From contig DAIDIS010000148.1 of the NCBI GenBank assembly GCA_027451785.1, positions 1 through 13,280 on the forward strand: a stretch of DNA of 13,280 bases, read 5' to 3'. The notes beneath the pieces were generated by a model. That model was not told the origin of the DNA. It saw only the letters and a program-made list of their open reading frames with translations, and did not search any database. How positions within the stretch are numbered: position 1 is the first letter of the stretch; each line of letters starts with the position of its first letter. Positions 1-5,959 of the stretch are shown piece by piece. The stretch is from Acidimicrobiales bacterium. GTDB lineage: Bacteria > Actinomycetota > Acidimicrobiia > Acidimicrobiales > JAKAVM01. The position numbers and the translations under genes are program-made.

Positions 1-1416
1 ACAGCAGTCCAGCACAACGTGGTCACTCATGTGATCTTCTGGGGGAGCTACTGGAACGGCGATCCCTACGGAGTCTCGACGATCGATTCGCTATTCGGGC
101 ATCTTCCGGGCAGTGCTTGGCAGGGGATACTTTCTCAGTACGGCGTATACGGCTCTGAGTCCCTTGGCGGAGCGGTAATCGACACTGTGCATCTGATGCC
201 AAGCGATGTGTCGCCCACCACCCTCTACGACGAAGTGGTTTACGAATCTCAGTCCATGGGATGGAGCACCAACTTCGACACTCAGGTCCTGGTCTTCGTG
301 CCGCCCGGGACCTCGGCATCGTTCCTGCCTATCGGTGAATACGGACAAGCTTGTGGAGCACATACCGATCAAGGCGGCTATTACTATTCGCTTATTGAGG
401 TGCCGACACCTCTGTCGGGTTGCGCGGATACCTACCAACCCAATGACATGATCCAGGCAACTGCTGTCATTGCATCCCACGAGTACGCAGAGACCGCCAC
501 TGATCCAGTAGATGGTGCTGGTTGGACGACAAATGGCGGGCAGGAAGTTGGAGATCTTTGTCAGTACACCTGGGATCCATACAAGGATCCTCAGATGGTT
601 GGCGTAGCAGATGTCCAGGTAATCTTCGACAACTACTCACAGCTATGCCAGGGAAGCAGCACTGAGTCCAGAATCTTCCCTCAGGTGGTCGATTCCACCG
701 TGGCCAACAATCAATACGGATATTGGCAGGTCAGTTCAAATGGAGGGGTGTTCGCATTCGACGGTGCTCCCTACTACGGGTCCATGGGTGGCAAACCCTT
801 GAATGCTCCCATTGTTGGCATAGCTTCTACGCGTGATGGCGGCGGGTATTGGCTTGTTGCTGCGGATGGGGGGATCTTTGCGTTCGGCGATGCCTACCCG
901 TATGGCTCGATGGGTGGCAAGCCCCTGAATGCCCCAATGGTGGGGATGGCCGCAACTCCCGATGGGAGAGGTTATTGGCTTGTGGGCGCAGATGGTGGAA
1001 TTTTCGCCTTCGGTGACGCCTCCCCGAATTACGGGTCAATGGGCGGCAAGCCACTCAACAAACCAATGGTAGGTATGGCTTCGACACCCGACGGAGGAGG
1101 CTACTGGCTCGTTGCCAGCGACGGGGGAATCTTTGCATATGGAGACGCAGCACCTGATGGTTCTATGGGAGGGCAACCACTCAACGCGCCGGTAGTAGGT
1201 ATGGCGGCCGCACCCAATGGAGGCTATTGGCTGGCAGCCTCAGATGGAGGAATCTTCGCATTCGGTGGTGTACCGTTCTATGGCAGCGCGGGAGGCTATG
1301 GGGTACAAAGGGCCGTCAACGCGATTATGTCCACAGGGGGGAATGCCTACGCCGAGTCGGCTACGGATGGCACGGCGTATTCATTCGGCCCGGCGACGAT
1401 GATCCCGATCTATTGA
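1..1416 (+). CDS. EXORDIUM-like domain fused to six-repeat (propeller-like) exported protein, 5' partial
   Basis: The frame is open from base 1, so the gene begins upstream; the GTG at 19 is only the first in-window start-like codon. Counting from base 1, residues ~7-220 resemble the plant EXORDIUM/phosphate-induced protein 1 family: an early THVIFWGSYW segment, CGAH at 118-121, HEYAETATDP from 160, and GQEVGDLC at 180-187. Residues ~240-471 are six repeats of 41-43 residues with consensus GYWLVASDGGIFAFGDA...YGSMGGKPLNAP.VGMA; the last is degenerate. Such repeats probably form beta-propeller blades (inference). HEYAE resembles a zinc-protease HExxH but ends in Glu, so catalysis is not assured. 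The signal peptide, if any, lies outside the window. The next gene encodes a related repeat protein 32 bp downstream on the same strand, which suggests co-transcription. The molecular function is unknown; an extracellular or cell-surface role is likely. Confidence 0.85.
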   Translation, partial: TAVQHNVVTHVIFWGSYWNGDPYGVSTIDSLFGHLPGSAWQGILSQYGVYGSESLGGAVIDTVHLMPSDVSPTTLYDEVVYESQSMGWSTNFDTQVLVFVPPGTSASFLPIGEYGQACGAHTDQGGYYYSLIEVPTPLSGCADTYQPNDMIQATAVIASHEYAETATDPVDGAGWTTNGGQEVGDLCQYTWDPYKDPQMVGVADVQVIFDNYSQLCQGSSTESRIFPQVVDSTVANNQYGYWQVSSNGGVFAFDGAPYYGSMGGKPLNAPIVGIASTRDGGGYWLVAADGGIFAFGDAYPYGSMGGKPLNAPMVGMAATPDGRGYWLVGADGGIFAFGDASPNYGSMGGKPLNKPMVGMASTPDGGGYWLVASDGGIFAYGDAAPDGSMGGQPLNAPVVGMAAAPNGGYWLAASDGGIFAFGGVPFYGSAGGYGVQRAVNAIMSTGGNAYAESATDGTAYSFGPATMIPIY

Positions 1417-1448
1417 GATATTCAAGTGAAAGGCTTGCAACAGGAACA

Positions 1449-2393
1449 GTGGATACCAAACGGACGTTCGTCATTATAGCGGCCCTCCTAGCAGTCACCT
1501 CGATGGTATTTGTCTCGCCGGATTTCGCCAGTAAGGCTTTTGCAGCTCTTCCGGGTAGCCCAGAATACGAGTTGGTCGGAAGCGACGGGGGTGTCTTCGC
1601 TCTCGGGCAATCAATGTATGAGGGGAACGCACTAGGAGCTTCAGCGGGAAGTCCAATCGTTGCTGTGGTTGGCGGAGCAGCCGGTTTCACTCTTTTCAAC
1701 TCTGAGGGCAAGGCATTCTCCTTTGGGGGCGGAAGCCCGTTTAGCGACTTGTCGGGCGTCAAGCTGGCTGCGCCTATTGTGGGAGCAACGGAAGATGCGT
1801 ACGGATTCGTTCTGGCTGCCGCCGATGGTGGAGTATTCGGTCTCGCAGGGGGACGGTACCAAGGCGGCTTGGCCGGTAGAAGCTTGGACGCTCCCATTGT
1901 TGGTATAGCGTCCGACCAAGACGGCAAAGGGTACTGGCTGGTCGATGCGAAGGGGCGAGTATATTCCTTTGGTGATGCCAACCCATTCGGAGGAGGCATC
2001 GGTGGCCTCACCCTCTCGGCGCCGGTAGTTGGAATTTCCGACGATCCTTCGGTTAACGGTGATGGCTATATGTTGGTGGCCGCTGATGGCGGCGTGTTCT
2101 GTTTTGGTGGAGCTCAGTACCAGGGCGGGATGTCCGGAGAGCCGTTGAACGCCCCTATTGTTAGCATCCAGGCATACGGTAACGGCTACTGGCTGGTTGC
2201 CGCGGACGGAGGAGTGTTTTCGTTTGGTTCGGCACCATTCGAGGGCGGACTTTCGGGACAGAGGCTCTCTGCGCCAATTACGGGTGCATTTGTGCAATGG
2301 ATACCCATTATTCCTCCCGGCACGCCGATCGGAGCGCAAGACAGATCATCACTTACATCCAGACCTAGGCCTCAAATCCACGCAAGCTTGTAA
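1449..2393 (+). CDS. Exported six-repeat (propeller-like) protein
   Basis: The open frame extends back to 1227, but that part overlaps the preceding gene out of frame. GTG at 1449 is chosen because it directly precedes a signal peptide (MDTKRTFVIIAALLAV..., likely cleavage near AFA-ALPG at residues ~30-34). An AGGAA lies just 5', with rather short spacing. The mature protein consists almost wholly of six repeats of ~40 residues, e.g. GYWLVAADGGVFSFG, related to those of the upstream gene but more divergent (YELVGSDGGVFALG, GFTLFNSEGKAFSFG). It lacks the EXORDIUM-like domain. After the sixth repeat, a tail of ~35 residues rich in Pro, Arg and Ser matches nothing in the repeats. Its last 45 bases overlap the 3' end of the opposite-strand HTH gene, so the native C-terminus may have been replaced. 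It is probably a secreted scaffold or binding protein; the ligand is unknown. Confidence 0.8.
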   Translation: MDTKRTFVIIAALLAVTSMVFVSPDFASKAFAALPGSPEYELVGSDGGVFALGQSMYEGNALGASAGSPIVAVVGGAAGFTLFNSEGKAFSFGGGSPFSDLSGVKLAAPIVGATEDAYGFVLAAADGGVFGLAGGRYQGGLAGRSLDAPIVGIASDQDGKGYWLVDAKGRVYSFGDANPFGGGIGGLTLSAPVVGISDDPSVNGDGYMLVAADGGVFCFGGAQYQGGMSGEPLNAPIVSIQAYGNGYWLVAADGGVFSFGSAPFEGGLSGQRLSAPITGAFVQWIPIIPPGTPIGAQDRSSLTSRPRPQIHASL

Positions 2394-2708
2394 CAGCGCC
2401 TTCCGAACCGTCTCCGGACTCGCTCCGACCAACGGAGCGACCTTGGCCAACGAGTTTCCGGCTCGGTAGAGCTCGATTGCACGATCGACTGTTGGCCCAT
2501 TCAGCTTGATGGCACTCCGCTGAATGCCAGCTCGGTTCAGGATTTGGGAGACCGTATCTCGATGAATTCCGAAAGCGGTAGCCAATTCCGTGACCTTGGC
2601 TCCGCCCTGGAAGGCTGCAACGAGATCATCAACGTGGTCTGCGCTCAGACGTCTTTGAATCTGCTTCTTGGTTCGAGAAATGGCCTCAGATGACCTCTCA
2701 GGCACCAT
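2349..2708 (-). CDS. Recombinase-associated double helix-turn-helix protein
   Basis: The protein is 119 residues with two helix-turn-helix units: residues ~38-61 (VTELATAFGIHRDTVSQIL) and ~85-107 (SLAKVAPLVGASPETVRKAL). This layout is typical of small actinobacterial HTH proteins found next to, or related to, the DNA-binding part of serine recombinases and transposon resolvases. No recombinase catalytic domain is present. The frame is open to 2774, but ATG at 2708 is preferred because TGGAAG sits 8 bases upstream and the family usually starts MVPE. It probably binds DNA for a mobile element or regulates one. It is convergent with, and overlaps by 45 bp, the exported repeat-protein gene on the plus strand, which suggests that it arrived on inserted DNA. 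It could be a functional regulator or a leftover of a degraded element. Confidence 0.75.
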   Translation of the reverse strand: MVPERSSEAISRTKKQIQRRLSADHVDDLVAAFQGGAKVTELATAFGIHRDTVSQILNRAGIQRSAIKLNGPTVDRAIELYRAGNSLAKVAPLVGASPETVRKALLQACVDLRPRSGCK

Positions 2709-2925
2709 TTTGATCACTTCCAAAATGCGTTCTCCCTGGTCACAGCGGTTTGAGTAACGTGCTATTACCTCCACTCGGTTTCCCTGGTAGGAGGGGGTGC
2801 GGGGGTGATGTCGGCGAGGGTGGTTTCAGCGCCAAGTGCGCGATCTTCGCGGGCATCTTGGCCGTCTTGGAGGAGCGTGAACCTGAACCTGCTCGCGTAC
2901 GAGTGCTGCGGGCGCTCAGGCGGTG
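2709..2925 (-). other. Coding-like remnant between two mobile-element genes
   Basis: Between the HTH gene and the excisionase-like gene the minus strand has an open frame whose lower part (bases ~2895-2765) reads SRFRFTLLQDGQDAREDRALG and ends in a Pro-rich tail, TAA near 2765. It has no convincing start or ribosome binding site, and its upper end overlaps the excisionase-like gene in another frame. It may be the C-terminal end of a lost replication or recombination protein, but I do not recognise the family. Confidence 0.25.
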
Positions 2926-3099
2926 CTATCGATTGGTGGTTGCCAGTACCTGAAGACCCTCCAGCCACTCGACAATCTCCTTGGGGTCGATCCGGATGAA
3001 TTTGCCTACCTTCAGATGGGGGATCTTCCTTTCGGTTGATAGGCCGCGTATGTGACGCTTGGAGTCTCCAAGGCGTTGGGCGAGTTGGGTTACGGTCAT
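2926..3099 (-). CDS. Excisionase-like small HTH protein (MerR/HTH_17 type)
   Basis: This 57-residue gene starts at ATG 3099-3097 and ends at TAG 2928-2926. The protein begins MTVTQLAQRLGDSKRHIRGL and continues with KIPHLKVGKFIRIDPKEI and VEWLEGL. That is the winged HTH pattern of phage and integrative-element excisionases and MerR-like DNA-binding domains: helix-turn-helix, then a wing in which a Pro and a basic residue precede a beta-hairpin, then a closing helix. Length matches the family (55-75 residues). In integrating elements such proteins steer the integrase toward excision or act as small transcription regulators. No integrase is visible nearby, so this is probably a remnant or an orphan. 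The start is supported by family alignment more than by the weak GAAAGAG ahead of it; the frame is open further upstream but without a good start. Confidence 0.72.
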   Translation of the reverse strand: MTVTQLAQRLGDSKRHIRGLSTERKIPHLKVGKFIRIDPKEIVEWLEGLQVLATTNR

Positions 3100-3301
3100 G
3101 CTCTTTCGGCTGGCAACAGTTCCGTCTATGTCTGCACTGTCGCCGAAAGGAATGACCCTGGAATTTGCAGTCCGAGTAAGGATCTGAACTACCAGGGAGG
3201 CAACGAAATCAGTCGTTCCTGGCGCACAGCCACGATGTGGCCGCTTGCCCTCTTGATCGTCCCGATCGCCGGCTGATTGCCGATAATCCGACCGTGCGTT
3301 C

Positions 3302-3354
3302 AGAGCCTAGGAAATGAGCCTCCCTCCTGGAAGGGGTCAGATTCTCTAGGCTCT
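3302..3354. repeat. Inverted repeat downstream of the toxin gene
   Basis: AGAGCCTAG at 3302-3310 is the exact reverse complement of CTAGGCTCT at 3346-3354, with a 35-base loop. It lies 54 bases beyond the yoeB stop and could be a terminator-like structure or a mobile-element end. No T-run follows on either strand. The rest of the 308 bases between the excisionase-like gene and yoeB shows no convincing gene. Confidence 0.4.
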
Positions 3355-3407
3355 CGCAAGGAGCAATCGGGGCTGGATAGGCGTATGAATGGCGCACCTA
3401 GCTATCG

Positions 3408-3668
3408 CTACTTCTGATAGTGATAGCGAGCTTGTAGGACGACTACGTCGTCACCATCCACCAAGTAGACAAGACGATGCTCGTCATCAATTCGCCGGGA
3501 CCAAGCGCCGGATAGTACGTGACGTAGCTGCTCTGGCTTCCCGATACCCTCAAATGGGTTTCGAAGGACGTCGTCGATAAGGCGATTTATGCGTTTGTGA
3601 GTGGCCTTGTCCGTCGTCTGCCAGTATCGATAGTCCTCCCAGCCGTGCGGTGTGAAACACAGGCGCAT
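3408..3668 (-). CDS. yoeB: YoeB-type ribosome-dependent mRNA interferase toxin
   Basis: This is an 86-residue RelE/YoeB superfamily toxin that cleaves mRNA in the ribosomal A site when freed from its antitoxin. It aligns without gaps over nearly its full length to Escherichia coli YoeB from memory: DYRYWQ, GKPEQLRH, LSGAWSRRI, EHRLVY and a terminal RYHY. The catalytic residues known for YoeB are all in place: Glu46 (in GKPE), Arg65 (in EHRLVY) and His83 (in RYHY). The two residues after RYHY (QK) are an extension. The ATG at 3668-3666 directly abuts the antitoxin stop TAA (3671-3669), the usual translational coupling of the pair. The toxin appears intact. Confidence 0.95.
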   Translation of the reverse strand: MRLCFTPHGWEDYRYWQTTDKATHKRINRLIDDVLRNPFEGIGKPEQLRHVLSGAWSRRIDDEHRLVYLVDGDDVVVLQARYHYQK

Positions 3669-3911
3669 TTAGGTGAGATCGTGTTCCTCTCGAATTCCTT
3701 CGCGAGCCTGTGTAAGGCTTTCGAGAAGTCGGTGAGCATTGGCTGGCACCCGAAGGAGCCAGGCAGTCTCCGTTAGGGCGTCGTAATCTGCCTTCGAGAT
3801 AAGAACTGCGTTGCCTCGCCTGGAGTTGATCTCGACGGCCTCGCGGTCGTTGTTGACCTTCTCGATCAGCGGAAAGAGGTTCTTTCGAGCTTCACTGGCG
3901 GTTATTGACAC
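3669..3911 (-). CDS. yefM: YefM-type antitoxin (Phd/YefM family)
   Basis: This is an 80-residue Phd/YefM antitoxin. The N-terminal DNA-binding part starts SITASEARKNLFPLIEKVN, followed by VEINSRRGNAVLISKADYDAL, and the C-terminal region binds the toxin (AWLLRVPANAHRLLESL...). GTG at 3911 is chosen over ATG 3968 because AAAGG lies 7 bases upstream of it, the family begins right there, and the ATG would fall inside the -35 element. YefM neutralises YoeB and, alone or as a complex, represses its own promoter; a matching promoter and dyad lie at 3929-3968. Length (80 residues) fits the usual ~83. With the adjoining toxin it forms a complete type II module. Confidence 0.93.
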   Translation of the reverse strand: MSITASEARKNLFPLIEKVNNDREAVEINSRRGNAVLISKADYDALTETAWLLRVPANAHRLLESLTQAREGIREEHDLT

Positions 3912-3928
3912 AAGGCTGCCTTTCGATC

Positions 3929-3968
3929 TGGTACCATGCATTGTACCAATCAACCGGAGTTGGTTCAA
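3929..3968 (-). promoter_or_regulatory. yefM-yoeB promoter with overlapping operator dyad
   Basis: On the minus strand TTGAAC (3968-3963) and TACAAT (3945-3940) are separated by exactly 17 bases, a good sigma-70/SigA-type promoter. The -10 box lies inside a perfect dyad, TGGTAC at 3929-3934 and GTACCA at 3943-3948 with an 8-base centre holding the palindrome ATGCAT. YefM operators in other bacteria have TGTAC-containing palindromes, so this is the likely autorepression site. The expected transcript start is ~3933, about 22 bases ahead of the GTG. Confidence 0.75.
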
Positions 3969-4137
3969 CGGTTCCTGACCGGAGAACCCCTTTTAGGGAC
4001 GATCTCGCGCACCCCTGGCGCCTGATAAGTAAGTCGTATGATCGACAATCGTCATGTCTCCTGAGCCTGATTCTTCGGAAATTGTAAAGACGATGTGTTG
4101 GACATCACAGCGTCGTACCAAAGCGAAGGGTGACATT

Positions 4138-4473
4138 ATGGCCGTAGTCAGTGGAGTCCTTGATGAGCTTTTCGATACGCATATCGTTGACGCTGCTGAC
4201 TTGGCGCTGATCACGGGGACTACTTCTCGAAGCGTAAGTAGGTGGACGACCTCAAAAGCAATGCCACGCCGAGATGCCGAAGACCGCCTTCTCGAACTCA
4301 AGGCAGTAGTGGATTTGCTGCGGAATTCGCTTCGGGAGGAGCCATCCCGGATGTGGCTGCGCAGCCCGCACCCCGATCTCGACTGGCACAAGCCCATCGA
4401 GCTCATTGCAGAAGGGGAGTACCGAAAGGTCATAGGGGCCATTCTTGCCATGGTTGAAGGCATGACGGCGTAG
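4138..4473 (+). CDS. Xre/MbcA/ParS-family antitoxin (DUF2384-type)
   Basis: This 111-residue protein starts at ATG 4138, with AAGGG 7 bases upstream. The longer frame from 4054 lacks a binding site and family similarity. Residues ~10-65 form an N-terminal helical/HTH part (DAADLALITGTTSRSVSRWT). The C-terminal ~40 residues (SPHPDLDWHKPIELIAEGEYRKV...) match the MbcA/ParS/Xre toxin-binding domain signature P.P.L....PIELIA.GE...V. Family partners are RES-domain toxins that degrade or modify NAD+, usually encoded immediately downstream. Here only a 32-codon frame follows (4478-4576) and no intact toxin is seen, so this looks like an orphan antitoxin. It is divergent from yefM, with a 226-base gap between the start codons. 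Confidence 0.85.
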   Translation: MAVVSGVLDELFDTHIVDAADLALITGTTSRSVSRWTTSKAMPRRDAEDRLLELKAVVDLLRNSLREEPSRMWLRSPHPDLDWHKPIELIAEGEYRKVIGAILAMVEGMTA

Positions 4474-4477
4474 GGGA

Positions 4478-4576
4478 GTGCCGGTCGATCTCCACAGCGT
4501 TAGGGCGTGCTTCTCTCATCATTTTCGGGTTGGGGATTCGGCCGAATCGTTGTTCTTCTCCGCTAGCCCTCTATGA
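4478..4576 (+). pseudogene. Possible N-terminal stub of the missing cognate toxin
   Basis: GTG at 4478 begins 4 bases after the antitoxin stop, in the position expected for a coupled toxin. It opens a 32-codon frame (VPVDLHSVRACFSHHF...) that ends at TGA 4574-4576. The start resembles the opening of some actinobacterial RES-domain toxins only weakly, and no downstream remainder was found in any frame. A decayed toxin is the best guess; a chance frame is quite possible. Confidence 0.25.
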
Positions 4577-4610
4577 CTATTTCTGCGGTAGATCGGGCCA
4601 GCATGGAGAC

Positions 4611-4658
4611 ATGGCCTATGGACGTATAACGGTCGATTCCGGTTCGGTAGCCAGCTAG
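4611..4658 (+). pseudogene. Probable DUF433 antitoxin stub
   Basis: ATG at 4611 opens a 15-codon frame, MAYGRITVDSGSVAS, ending at TAG 4656-4658. The first nine residues resemble the start of DUF433 antitoxins (M..GRIT.DP). DUF433 genes normally precede DUF5615 toxin genes, and the toxin pseudogene follows directly in the same frame. This suggests an internal deletion that removed most of the antitoxin. The match is short, hence the low confidence. Confidence 0.35.
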
Positions 4659-5040
4659 AGATTTCTCATAGACCAGAATCTTTCGCCGCTCCTGCGTGCT
4701 CCTCGTGTCGAGGCGGGTCATTAGGCACTGCATACCGAAGACCTCGGCATGGATCGATCTTCCGACCGCGAGATTATGGAGTACGCCAAGTCCGAGGGCA
4801 TGGTAATTGTCTCGGCGGATACGGACTACGGAATTTGGGACGCTGTTGGCGGAAAGCCATGCAAACGGACCTTCGGTGATCTTGTTCCGGTAAGAAGGCC
4901 GCCGCCGACCCGGCCAGCTTGCGATGCTTCTCCTCTCCATCTTGGATTCGTTCGATGCCGACCTACAGCGTGGTGCAGTGGTTGTCTTTGGCGCCCAGCG
5001 CATCTGCATTCGGGCTCTGCCCATCATTCCAGCGGAATAA
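4659..5040 (+). pseudogene. Decayed DUF5615 PIN-like toxin
   Basis: Joined translation gives a near full-length (~127 residue) DUF5615 protein, a PIN-domain-like nuclease family found as a toxin partner of DUF433 antitoxins. From 4659 it reads RFLIDQNLSPLL, the usual acidic start without an ATG, then EAGH, an in-frame TAG at 4722-4724, and ALHTEDLGMDRSSDREIMEY. It continues with SEGMVIVSADTD, the conserved acidic motif. Then a 7-base near-tandem duplication (TACGGAC 4820-4826, TACGGAA 4827-4833) shifts the frame. The new frame resumes at 4834 with FGTLLAESHANGPSVILFR, meets TAA at 4891-4893, and continues GQLAMLLLSILDSFDADLQ and GAVVVFGAQRICIRALPI to TAA 5038-5040. No start codon, two stops and one frameshift make it non-functional. 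The order and completeness of the family blocks make the identification strong. Confidence 0.85.
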
Positions 5041-5053
5041 GGCACTCCCAAGA

Positions 5054-5074
5054 TCGGCCCGTCACCCGGGCCGA
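5054..5074. terminator. GC-rich hairpin after the toxin pseudogene
   Basis: TCGGCCCG (5054-5061) and CGGGCCGA (5067-5074) form a perfect 8-bp stem with a 5-base loop, 14 bases after the pseudogene stop. No T-run follows, so intrinsic termination is uncertain. Confidence 0.4.
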
Positions 5075-5098
5075 CTGTCCGCGAAAAGAATCTCGTCC

Positions 5099-5112
5099 CA
5101 CGACATGTCGTG
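5099..5112. repeat. Perfect 14-bp palindrome
   Basis: CACGACATGTCGTG is its own reverse complement. It could be a dimeric regulator site or an element end. No gene start is close enough to assign it, and a single 14-bp palindrome gives weak support. Confidence 0.3.
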
Positions 5113-5531
5113 CGCGATTCGTGCGCGAAGCAACGGAGAACAGCGGTAAACAGGAAATAGTAAATTACCTATTAGTCCAGTTCAACGACATCCCACCGAC
5201 CGCAATAGACACAATAAAAGTCCATTTCGCGACTTTCACACGGCTGAAGTCGGGGGTTCGAACATAGTCTCAGAACCTATAATCCGAGAATTCGACAGAT
5301 GAACTTGATATTGTTCGGCACGAAATCATCTCGTAAGCCGTTCCCGTGCCCCGCATCGGTCGAGCACGGCTCAGTGGATTCGGCCTGCCGCAGCTGACAG
5401 TCCTGTCGGCCACCGTAGCTTCGACTGTGGATCACGGGCTCGAATCAACGGATCCCGCTGATCGAACCGAACGACTACCGGCCGAGGAGCGGCGTAGATA
5501 TGACAAGGGAAAAGCGGCGAGGTCTCTGAGT
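5113..5531. other. Region without recognisable gene
   Basis: No frame here carries recognisable protein motifs, a plausible start with ribosome binding site, or a tRNA fold. The first part (5150-5230) is A/T-rich compared with its surroundings. A T-loop-like GGGGGTTCGAAC near 5246 has no matching T-stem. It is probably decayed island DNA between the toxin pseudogene and the ArsR operon. Confidence 0.5.
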
Positions 5532-5593
5532 TCAACCTTGAGGTTGACAACCAAATGGAGGCGATTTACGCTCTTATTCAACCACGAAGTTGA
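5532..5593 (+). promoter_or_regulatory. Promoter with two similar 16-bp dyads ahead of the ArsR operon
   Basis: TTGACA (5544-5549) and TACGCT (5567-5572) are separated by 17 bases, a strong SigA-type promoter. Dyad 1, TCAACCTTGAGGTTGA (5532-5547), has 7-bp arms and overlaps the -35 box. Dyad 2, TCAACCACGAAGTTGA (5578-5593), has 5-bp arms, shares 13 of 16 bases with dyad 1, and lies at the expected transcript start and ribosome binding region. Two matching sites bracketing a promoter just before an ArsR-family gene suggest autorepression. Confidence 0.75.
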
Positions 5594-5602
5594 GGAGGGT
5601 GT

Positions 5603-5959
5603 GTGGCCGAGCCAGCAATCATAAATGTGTTCTCGGCGTTGGCCGACGAGACGAGACTCGACATCGTCACCCGCCTTGCCATCGGCGAGGCGACGTTGAG
5701 CGAATTGGCCGAGAACTACGACATGTCCATCCAGGCCGTGTCCAAGCACCTTTCGGTTCTCGAAGACGCCGGAGTCGTATCTCGCCGCCGCGAGGCGCAG
5801 CGCCGACCCGTCCGGTTGGAAGCGGAGGTGTTCGACCTCTTGACCAAGTGGATCGAGCGATATCGCCGCAACGCGGAGGCCCGCTACCAGCGTCTCGACC
5901 AACTGCTCACCCGACTAGACGACCAGTCCCCCGACAGCGACGAAGGAGTAACCGCATGA
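5603..5959 (+). CDS. ArsR-family winged-HTH repressor
   Basis: This 118-residue ArsR/SmtB-fold regulator contains FSALADETRLDIVTRL at ~10-25, TLSELAENYDMSIQAVSKHL at ~31-50 (helix-turn-helix with the recognition helix at ~42-54), then LEDAGVVSRRREAQRRPVRL, the wing. It lacks the ELCVCD metal-binding cysteines, and no other Cys is present. It therefore belongs to the non-metal subgroup usually paired with an AHSA1/SRPBCC gene. GTG at 5603 is preceded by a strong GAGGAGG with 4-base spacing. The stop TGA overlaps the next start (ATGA at 5956-5959), which indicates translational coupling. It probably represses its own operon through the two dyads at 5532-5593. The effector is unknown. Confidence 0.92.
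   Translation: MAEPAIINVFSALADETRLDIVTRLAIGEATLSELAENYDMSIQAVSKHLSVLEDAGVVSRRREAQRRPVRLEAEVFDLLTKWIERYRRNAEARYQRLDQLLTRLDDQSPDSDEGVTA

Noticed and set aside
718..2290. Regularly spaced repeated DNA that could suggest a CRISPR or tandem-repeat array
   Set aside because: The period is ~123-129 bases in frame and explained by the encoded protein repeats; the copies are diverged at wobble positions and have no spacer structure.
4563..5051. Minus-strand 162-codon open frame
   Set aside because: It is antisense to the DUF5615 pseudogene, whose plus-strand frames show clear family blocks; the minus translation shows none.
5236..5262. tRNA T-arm-like GGGGGTTCGAAC
   Set aside because: The T-stem does not pair (GGGGG against ATAGT), and no D-arm, anticodon arm or acceptor stem is found around it.
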